From positions 35,972 through 99,971 of the forward strand of contig NZ_JBFAJC010000040.1 of NCBI RefSeq assembly GCF_040655075.1: 64,000 bases of DNA, in the 5' to 3' direction. This DNA is from Actinoallomurus sp040655075. GTDB lineage: Bacteria > Actinomycetota > Actinomycetes > Streptosporangiales > Streptosporangiaceae. This document shows positions 55,401 to 64,000 of this stretch, one piece after another. Position numbers and translations under genes: made by a program. The notes beneath the pieces are model-generated. The model did no database searches, was not told the DNA's origin, and saw nothing but the letters and a program-made list of their open reading frames with translations. Position 1 is the first letter of the stretch; each line of letters begins with the position of its first letter.

Positions 55401-58400
55401 GAGCAAAAGGGCGCCAGGTGGCCTGAAGTTCTTGACAAAGTCGATCGACGGAAATTTGTGGAGGGTGTGCGCGTCGCGTATGACAAATTGCGCGCAGCCT
55501 CAGATGGCGAAGTGGGCGCACCGGCGGCCGATTCCTCGTTCGGTCGTCAATGGGACACTGCACTGACGGACATAGTGGACCGCTTCCTGGACCCGAGCCG
55601 TTTCTGGCGCGCCGAGTTCGAGAGCTTCCAGATGGAGAGGGGTCGGCAGGCCCTGAATGATGCTTTCCGTGAGTCCGATGAGACGCCTCGGGGGTTGAGT
55701 GGTGGAAGCAAGGAGAGGGTTTCCAAGGAATGGGATGACGCCATCAAGTCTGCCCTGGATGACCACTGGACGTCCGGCGAATCCGCCTCGGCTGCGACGT
55801 CGTCAGATGACGCCAAGTCGCAGAAATCTTGGAACGAGCGCTGGGAAGAGCTTAAGCGCAAGACGCTTCCGTCTCTCATGGAGCATGAGTATCGGAAGAC
55901 GGAAATGGAGCTAAGGAATGCTGCGCACGACTGGAACCGAATCGCCGGTGATTACCGTGGAGATTCGGAGGCGTTGCCTAAAGAGTCGTATGACGAGATG
56001 TTGGGGAAGTATCGGGAAGAAACCATCGAGAAATATCATGAGGTTTGGCAGCCCGAAATTAAAGACACGAAGGAGTGGCTGGACAGTGAGAAGCGGAATG
56101 GGAATGTCCTTGAAGCGGAGCTGGACGACCTCGCGTATCGTGAACATTTGTCTGGTCAGGCATCAGGGACGGAGGGCCGCAGGCGACTCGGCGCACTGTT
56201 TAAGACGCTGACGGAGAAGGATTCTTCGGCCGAGAAGGGTCCTTTGGCGGAGCGGGATCCCTCGGTAGAGAGGGATTCTTCGATGCTGCAGATGTTGGTG
56301 GACCATCCTGCTGCTTCTGAGGACGTGAGTGCAGGACAATCCGTCGACAGGGAAGCCATAGCAACCTCGGCATTTAGTGAGAGATTCAAGGATGCCCTCG
56401 CAGATATAGACCGGACAGATGCGATGCGTCAGGAGGCGCACGAGTCCGTCGAGTCTGAATTCCAGAGCTCCAAAACCGAAATCGAGAAGCAAGCGGAACA
56501 GCACGCGGAACAATTCTGGCGCTCGATACGGGAGCGCGGCGTCGAGAATCCGCGTCAGGACTTCGAAAACCAGATTCAGGGTTCCGGTTCCGAGGAGTTG
56601 GCGCAGGACCTACAAGCGCAGGCGCATTCTGATGACGAGTGGCTGCTCGAGCAGATTGCCGAAACGAAGAGCCGGATCGCGTCTGATTGGGTGGCGGCCG
56701 CGGAAGCGGAGAAGGAGCGGTTTGCGGATGAGTGGGCGAAGGCCGCGGAATCCGATGCTCCTGACCAGGTGACCGCCGTTCGTGAAGGCCTGTCGGCGGC
56801 GTTCGTTGAGCGGCTGGAGGAATACCCGAGGCTGCTGGATGCGCACGAGACCTTTTCAAATAAGGTACTGGTAACTGATCATCAGGAGTTCACCCACACC
56901 TTCCGGGACTCTTCGGAGGTCAAGCGGTTCAGGGACGACTTTGCCGAGGCGTGGAATGGCCTCGGGGCTGTCGCCGAGTCGGGCGATTCTGAGCTGGAGG
57001 GCGCTCGAGAGGCGCTCATCGGGCAGTTCAGGGAGAAAGTCACTGAAGCGTGGCGGCAGGGGTGGACGAACGAGCAGAGGTTCGCCGGCGCGCTGCGGCT
57101 TGAGGACAAGTGGGGACGGGTCGTCGACCTGCGGAACCCTGATTCGCAGATGGGCCCGAGAGCCGCGCAGATCTATAAGCACCGGATCCACCAGCTCAAG
57201 AAGCAGTACTTCGAGGACCTGGCCGCGGCAGAGGCCTTGGGCGAGGGGCATGGGGAAGAGCTGTCTCGCCTGGACTCGGGCGTCCAGCGCGCGGCGCGCC
57301 GGCTGAGAGACGGAGTCGAGCCTTATGCAACGGCGATCGATAAGGCGGTCGATCAGCTCAATGCGAATCTTGACGCGATCGGTGCGCGGTTGGCCGACCC
57401 AGTCCACCTCGCCTCGGAGGGGCGCAGCGCCCAGGACGATCGCGCCAATCGTGGAAACCGTTACTGGTATAACCATCAGGCGCGCGAGGTTGTCCGCGGT
57501 TTTGCGAGGGATGTAGAACGTCAGGGGCCGGGTGCACTGGAGCGGCTGCACAGAGACGCTGTCCAGCGCCTAGTGGCGCTGGGAGAGGTAGCCATATCGC
57601 GGTCTTCGGCGAATCAAGAGTTTCAACGCCTGCTCGACGATTGGAATGCGGATCGCGGCCATCTGTCTTATCAGGACGATCGGCGAATTGACGCGCTTCG
57701 CGAGGAGTACATTCAGACACAGAGTCTCGCGACTTCGGCGGCATCTGCCGACTTGTCGCCCGTGTCGGCGCCGTACGGCCTTGAAACGGACGGCTGGCGG
57801 GTTTCCGCCTTCCGCACGCGTCAGGAACGCCTGAGCGAAACCTACGCTCAGATCCTGGCCGAGGCTGCGACGCCAACACGCGAAGAGGCTGATACCACGC
57901 TCGAGCCTGAACAGCCGGCCTCGGCGGACGTCGACGGGCAGGAGTCCGAGGGACGGGCCGACGGGCAGAGTTCCGCAAGACGGTATGAGGAGTACCGGGC
58001 ACGGCTGGACCAAGCCGTGAACGATGCTGCGGAATCGCTCGGGGACAACCTCGACGATGTCGGTCGGCAGCTGCTGAGTGCGTTCGAAGTCCACGATGCA
58101 GCATTGTCCGACCTCACACGCTCTGCGGTGCGGCAGCGGCTTCAACGCGAACTGGAAGTAGCGCTCACCGACAAATTCGCCTCCTACGACTCGGTCGATG
58201 CGCCGCGCGACGCGTCGACTCGGTCCGACCAGGTGAATAAGTGGTTCGACGACCTGATAAAGCGGGTGCCGTCAGAACTTGTCAGGGCGATCGCCCGCGA
58301 TGCCGCGATGGCAGCGGCGTCGGAGCAGGTCGACCAGGCCGCGGATGACTGGGAACGAGCTCCGGCATCCGCTCACAGCCAAACCTTTATGCGCAGGTTC

Positions 58401-61400
58401 GACCTTGAGCCGGGTCAGCTGAGCACGGACGTTTACGTAGCGATCTCGCATTCCTTCACCGAAAGATCCGGAGCCGAATTCGACAAGATCTTCGACCTCG
58501 CTGGGGACTCGGCGACCCTGAGCGCTCAACTGGATGAGTGGCACAAGTTCTCCGACGCCCGGAGCAACCGATTGAAGGCCTCCTTCCTAGTGGAGTCCGC
58601 ACACCGGAGGGTCCGTCAAATCGCCTCCCGGATCTTCAGTGAGGAACTCGAGTCCTGGCAGTCGCTCAGCGACGACCATATGCTGCTCGAAGACGAGATA
58701 TCCCGGGTGGCACGGGTATTCCACCAGCGTGTGCTATCCGCCTTCGCGTCGGCCTTCGCTGGGTATACCGCGGAGAAGGATGAACTCCTGGCACGGAGCT
58801 GGGCGTGGGACGGCGAACTGCGCGACCTCACTGCCGAGCTTCCCGCCTATTTCTCCCTCGAGGCAGCGTCGGGGAAGGGCCTGGAGGCCGCAGGCGCGAC
58901 GTTCCACGGACTTACGGGTGAGTATGAGACCGACGCCAACGAACTGGCCGAGATCGCAGCTAGGTACCGCCGAGACTGGTTCGAACTCTTCCGGCTGTTC
59001 CTTGCACCGTCGTCGGCCCTGGACGAGTCATGGCTGAATGATGAGGAAGCCCATAGGAATTCCTTCCTATGGGGAATGATCAGCAGTGATCCCGATAATG
59101 TGATCATCAGTGATGGTGTTCGCGGCGATGGAGCGCCGCAGAACTCCAACGCCGTGTGGACCGCGGCCCCCGGCGCCGGCATGCTGCCCACCGGCGTCCC
59201 TGACCACGCGCAAGTGCCCACGGTGGACGGTCGGTCGGCCCTGGTCGTGCCGATGCCCGACCCACACGCCCTGCGGGGGGACACGGCCGGAATCGCGCCG
59301 GTTCCGTCCGGTTATCAGGGATTGTTCGAACAGGCCAGGCGGATCGTGGAAGACCTGCCGGCGAATGTCCGCGAGCGGCTACTGGCCGAGGCGGCGGAGA
59401 TCGTCGCATTCCACCACGCGCCGCTGCCTGTCGACATGACGACGGTTCCGCAGGAGCGGCGCGAGGCGCACGAGGGCGTTGTGCTGGCCGTCGCGGAGCT
59501 GTTGTATCGCGAGGACGAGTCGGGCGTCTCCGGCGACGATGCCGAGGCGATCGAGGCCGCCCACCGTCTGGCGGAGGAGCTGGCGGAGACCCTGGGGACT
59601 CGGCGCCGGACCGGTGGGGCACCACCGGGAAGCGCTCGGCCGCCGGTCGATCCGGTCGAAATCGGCGGTGGTGGCGGTCCGTCACGCTCAAGCATCGTCG
59701 ACGACTGGATTCGTCAGTCGGCGGTCGACGGCGTCTCCCGATCGGGCGCCCTCCGCAATCTCGATGCCGCAGTGGCGGCCCTGCGCGGCAACCGTGGCGA
59801 TGTCGCGTCGCTGCGTGCCGCCCTCCACGCGATCGACGAATGGAGGACGACGAAGACCGGTCCGAGCCGCCGTGATGACGCGGTAAACCGGCTGGAGGCC
59901 GAGGTCGCCGCCGAACTCACCCGTTATCAAGATAGGGCTGGAATCACCGTACGGTCGCGCCCCTCGAGCATGAGCGGCCTCGACGCCTCCCCCGCGACGA
60001 GAGCGGCCATCGAGGAGCTCGAAGGCAGGTACTTCCCCCCTGGCATGTCGTTGGGTGTTCCGCATCGGGCCGACACGGCGGTCACCCCCCACATCGACGG
60101 TGCCTCGTACTTCGCGGCGATCGCCGACGTACTCGACACGCTGGGGCAACCGGGCGATCGCCTGTACATCACCTCCTGGTACCTGCACCTCGCCACCAGG
60201 CTGCGTCACCGGGCGGGCGAGCCGAATCTCGGTGAACGACTTATCGCTCTGGCCGAAGCCGGCGTCGACGTGCGGGTCGTCGTGGCAATCCCCCGCCACT
60301 CCCTCAGCCCGTTCGAAAAACCATTTCCGCAACAGGACTTTTGGCGATGGCCGATCGCCAAGGGGCTCAGTATTTACTCGAATACCAACCTCAACTCGGT
60401 CCGGACCCTGCGGGGCGCTCACCGGGACGGCCGCGCGGTCCTCGCGAACCGTGTTCTCATCGATTGGGGCGGCGCGTTCGACTCACGACATGAGAAGTCC
60501 ACGGTCGCCTACCATGCGGCCACCGGCCAACTGCACGCGTTCGTGGGCGGCATGGACTATGCGCCGAACCGGCTCGGCGCAGAAGAGCACAGCGGAGCGC
60601 CGAACCACAACTACTGGCACGACCTCGGCGTACAACTGGTCGGTGGCGCGGCCGAAGAGGTGCTCTCCAACTTCTGGACCCGCTGGGACGAGACGGCGAC
60701 ACTGCCGAACCGCACTTACTGGCACGAACGAACCCAGGAGCCCTACAACCCGGCGATCGAGCCCACGCCTCACCAGCTGACGCCACCGCGTTCGGCCGAA
60801 CCGACGCGCTCTTCGGCCGATTCGCACGTCGACGCGGGCATCCGGGTCTGGCGGAGCTACGCTAAGCATCGCGTCAGCCCGCTCACCGATTCCCTGCGCC
60901 TTCCCTGGGCCACCCTGCCGCCGGAAGGTGTCTCCGAGATCGCCGACGGTATCACCGGGGCGATCGGCGCGGCCGAACGTTACGTCTACGTAGAGGATCA
61001 AACGCTCAACCCGTCCTCTTTGACGCAGATTTACTCCCACCATGACTTCATCTTTCCTGCGGTCGCCCGGGCGCTCGCCCGAGGCGTCAAAGTGGTGTTC
61101 GTGACACAAGGGTTCCCGGGCCGGGACCAGCCGTCACCAGATGCCACTCCGAACATCTCCAGTGAGATCAACGCGCTGATCCTGGATGGACTCTCGGCCG
61201 AGCAGCGGCAGAACTTCGCCCTGTTCGTTCTGACGGACACCAAGATTCATTCCAAGCTGGTTCTGGTCGACGACGAATTCGCGTCGATCGGCTCGGCCAA
61301 CTTCTGGGATCGTTCGATGCGAGGCAACGAGTCGGAGGTAACGGCGGCGATCGTGCACCCGGGCGGGCCAGGCTCCCTGGTCGCCGACCTCCGCGTGCGG

Positions 61401-64000
61401 CTGTGGCGTGAGCACCTGCGCATGCCCGACACTGCCTCGACCGACGCAAACCTCCGTAACCTCGAAGTGGGCCTCGGCTACTTCCGGCGTACCTGGGGCA
61501 GCGGCACCGCTGCGGAGATTCCGGACACCGCGCTGGAAGAAATCCGAACCCGCTCGCGCAACCGCAGTGGCGACGGTTCTTCCGCCCAGGGCGATGGGCC
61601 CGCAGTCGTCGACTCGGTAGATTCCACGGCGATGCCATCGGATGATGCCGCCACCCCGGTACAGGAACCGCCCGGCGCCACGCCCCTCGCGGGCACCACG
61701 CGCGCTGCGGAGCCCACCTCGGCCGATCGCGAGGCGTTGAACGCCGCCGACATGGTGGTCTGGGTCAACAGGACTCTGCACAACGACCGCGCTCTTGGCT
61801 GGGCCGGCGGCCCGGTCGACGCCGACGACGTTGCCGACGCGGTGCAGGCCCTGAATGCGCAGACCGTGGTCTATCCGACCACCACGCCCGCCCAGGCCTA
61901 CGCGATCGCCCACCAGATCGCCCGCGGCACCGCCCCTACCAGAACGCGGGGGGGCGCGACCGGAGGGCTGCGGAGGAACGAACGAGAGCGGCTGGAAGAT
62001 GCCCAGTACGCAGTCCACGCGGCGGAATACCAAGGCCTCACGCCCAGCCAGGTCGCAAAGGAATACGGCGGCAAGTACGACAGCGGGCGTTTTAAAGATG
62101 AGGAGGCATTGGGCCCGGAGTTCACGCTGTTCAAGGACAGGTGGTACGCCAAAAAGTACGCCCCTGCTGGGGGTGTCGAGCAGGGCAGTGCTGTGGGGTC
62201 CGGCGGGTCCCGGCCGGGGCCTGAGCAAGCGGAAAGTTCTGCGGCGGGGGCGAGGCAGTCGTCGGGGGTTCCGATGGCCGTGGGCCAAGAACGGCTGGAC
62301 CCAGTCCAGGACGAGATCCGACTGAATCGGGCCCGCCAGCAGACCCGCGACGCGGGCGACGAAGGCCTCGCGGTCAGCAACGTCGCAAAAGCACACGGCA
62401 ACAGCCACGACTACGACCACGAGCGTTTTAAGGAACAGAATGCGTTGGGCCCGGAGTTCACGCTGGACGAGGGCAGGTGGTACGCCAGCGAACATTCCCC
62501 GCTGAAACGGGCCCGGGACGCAGTCAGCGGCGCGGCTGACACAGGCATCCGGATCAGCGACGTCCCACGCGCACCCAGAACGAGACCCAAGCGTTTTGCG
62601 CACCCGACGGCGTTGGGCCCGGGGTTCAGGCTGGTCTATGGCAAGTGGTACACCGAGGAACACGCCCCCGGGCAGGAAGAGCCGCTGGAGCGGGCCCAGG
62701 ACGCAGTCCGTCGCGCGGCTGGCACAGGCCTCACGATCAGCGATGTCGCGCTCACAATCAGCGCGGTTGACTACGACTACGAGCGTTTTGCGGACCCGGA
62801 TGCGTTGGGGCCGGAGTTCACGCTGTTCAAGAACAAGTGGTACGCCGGCGGATACCTCCCCGACGAGGCCCGGGCGGCGATCCTGGACGAGCAGCGGCTC
62901 GAGCGGGCCCGGACGCGGGTCCTCGAAGCGCGCACCGATGGCGTCCTGGTCAGCGGCGTCGGACAGGCATTCCGGCCCTACGACGGCAGGCGTTTTTGGC
63001 AAAAGGACGCGTTGGGCCCGGGGTTCAAGCTAGTCGTGAACAGGTGGTACGCCGACGAGTACGCCCCTGCTGGGTCTGTCGGGCAGGGTGTGGTTGTGGG
63101 GGCCGGCGGGTCCCGGCGGCCTGGGCCTGAGGATGCGGAGAGTTCTGCGGCGGGGGCGGGGCGGTCGTCGTGGGTTCCGGCACCGGTGCCGGTGGTGGGG
63201 TCTTCGGTTTATGGCGTGGTTGGGTCTGGGTCTTTGATGTCGCCTGGTTCGCTGGCGGGGGTGTTGTCGACGGGGTTGGGCGGGCTGGTTGAGTGGTCGG
63301 GTATTGAGGGGGTGCTGGCTGGGCGTGGTTTGGTGTTGGGGCCGGTGGTCTTTGGTGGTGATGGTTTCTTCGCCGCGTTGCTGGGCGCGGCGGGGACGCC
63401 GAACCTGCTGGGTGGTTTGACCAGTCCTGCGGAGATCCGGGAGCGGTTGGGCTTGTTGTTGCTGGATCAGGGGGCGCGTGATGCTTTGGCGCCGTTGGTT
63501 CGGTTGCAGGCCGAGTGGGCAGTTGATGAGCAGCTGGGGCGTGAGCAGGGTCTGAACGTCGATTGGGGCGCGTATATCGGGTTGCTCGAGGCGGCAGGCT
63601 CGCCGGAGGCCGCTGAGCTGACCGCAAGGCGCGAGGGACTGATCGTTGAGGCCACCGGAATGGTCCTGGATAGTGTCGCCTTCACCATTGTGGGCCCGGG
63701 GGAGTGGGACGCCGTGGCTGAGGGCATTGTCCCGGGGCTGGCCGCTTATGCGTTCGGTTTGAACATCGAGATCGTTTCCGGATCCACTGGTGCGGTCGAG
63801 GCGACCTATGGCCAAGGCGCTATCTCTGTCACGCTGGTCCGTGCCGATGGTGGCGGCTGGCACTCCACTACTGCGGCCTACCCTGCGGGCGGCTCCTTTG
63901 AGGGCGGGAGTGGGTACGGCCCGGGTTATTTCGGTTATTCGGGGGGTTATAACCTGTCGTTCCGTGCGGATACCAGCCTTTCGATGATCGTTGGTCTGGG
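52406..64000 (+). CDS. Giant polymorphic-toxin-like T7SS protein (3'-incomplete)
   Basis: ATG 52406 opens a frame that crosses one N-run (53741-53836, frame change from an arbitrary gap) and then stays open to the window end: at least about 3,830 codons. The order is: WXG100-like N-domain (DLFLVLTGEQYPSANPDHMR); hydrophobic helices (ELVLLLAQIAWAMAAASWSF to LMGIAFQVVLDVVTQLVQF); a Pro/Thr/Ser linker with STPPSTPF and VPPVSGETAPG repeats; about 4.5 kb of acidic, Trp-containing helical or coiled-coil sequence (54540-59100); a phospholipase-D-like domain (about 60030-61420; HEK at 60489, HSKLVLVDD at 61248); five approximately 58-residue repeats (61992-63069); an OTU-like region from about 63340 (FGGDGFFAALLGAAGTPN). 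Probably exported by the adjacent ESX system and delivering several enzymatic modules; target cell and cargo are unknown. Confidence 0.8.
53741..53836. other. Assembly gap (96 N)
   Basis: N-run in the VPPVSGETAPG/VQPPSRSTAP repeat linker of the giant gene. Identical repeat units on both sides indicate a collapsed repeat of unknown copy number. Confidence 0.99.
61992..63069 (+). repeat. Five approximately 58-residue protein repeats in the giant gene
   Basis: Units begin at 61992, 62322, 62502, 62685 and 62898. Each has a charged helix (L-x-R-A-x-D-A-V), a G-[LI]-x-[IVP]-S-[DNG]-V segment resembling a helix-turn-helix, an [RK]-F-x-x-x-x-A-L-G-P-[EG]-F strand and a closing [RK]-W-Y-A/T. Linkers after units 1 and 5 are also duplicated (GSGGSRPGPEQAESSAAGAR and its variant). 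I do not know this repeat family; a DNA- or glycan-binding role is possible. Confidence 0.8.

Noticed and set aside
61134..63002. Long minus-strand open frame (over 600 codons) antisense to the giant gene
   Set aside because: It is repetitive and Arg/Val-rich with no family signal, and mirrors the codon bias of the plus-strand gene, which carries clear PLD and repeat motifs.

Overview
The window is a high-GC (about 70 % by eye) actinomycete sequence, probably Streptomyces or a related filamentous genus. Supporting signs are the mycosin/EccB/EccC/EccD type VII secretion set, a Pup-like protein, a relic of a mycothiol-dependent-isomerase-like protein, Tat-exported hydrolases and frequent GTG starts. 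It is a draft scaffold: four runs of about 100 N fall inside repetitive coding DNA. No tRNA or rRNA gene was recognised.

Region 1 (1-13.2 kb) is mostly a graveyard of insertion sequences and broken genes. It holds an IS3 relic, a metal ABC transporter (ATPase tail and permease head) cut by IS3 and IS110, an IS3 OrfA fragment, a truncated FAD monooxygenase, an ISAs1 transposase fused to a methyltransferase remnant, a frameshifted multicopper oxidase and a headless SDR. Intact islands here are a GNAT acetyltransferase, a P1B-4 metal ATPase divergent from an NmtR-like ArsR sensor, and a Tat-secreted GH71/99-like glycosidase.

Region 2 (13.5-23 kb) holds small regulatory and detoxification modules. 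These are an HD-domain hydratase plus a small partner opposite a GlxA-type AraC regulator, two TetR regulators (one with clear tandem operators), a decayed alpha/beta hydrolase with an intact MBL-fold hydrolase and a hypothetical protein, a SnoaL-like protein, a degraded isomerase-like gene, an IS5 relic and a frameshifted secreted protein.

Region 3 (23.1-33.2 kb) is a coherent aromatic-catabolism cluster. On the minus strand lie a nitrilase, an AraC and a MarR regulator. On the plus strand six tightly coupled genes follow: flavin reductase, 4-hydroxyphenylacetate 3-hydroxylase, an FAH-RraA fusion, a DapA-like aldolase, an aldehyde dehydrogenase and an extradiol dioxygenase. Together they would take 4-hydroxyphenylacetate (possibly made from its nitrile) through homoprotocatechuate meta-cleavage. 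A strong terminator follows.

Region 4 (33.2-37.4 kb) looks like a small mobile island of visibly lower GC. It has CRISPR-like repeat debris, a tyrosine recombinase with an internal deletion and, most notably, a two-gene unit: a second-type Pup-like small protein ending in GGQ, followed by an ATP-grasp ligase. An IS630 relic closes it. I regard this Pup/ATP-grasp pair as the best candidate for an undescribed system.

Region 5 (37.5-64 kb) starts with an ECF sigma factor and a DeoR regulator, then a type VII (ESX-like) secretion locus. eccC and mycP run left; eccD, eccB, several small Esx-like proteins, a Gly-rich KYKVP-repeat protein, a YbaB-like protein and the start of a giant polymorphic-toxin-like gene run right. 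The giant gene is still open at the window end (at least about 3,830 codons). It has an N-terminal WXG100-like and membrane region, a long helical segment, a phospholipase-D-like domain, five copies of a roughly 58-residue repeat and an OTU-like domain that seems to lack its cysteine.
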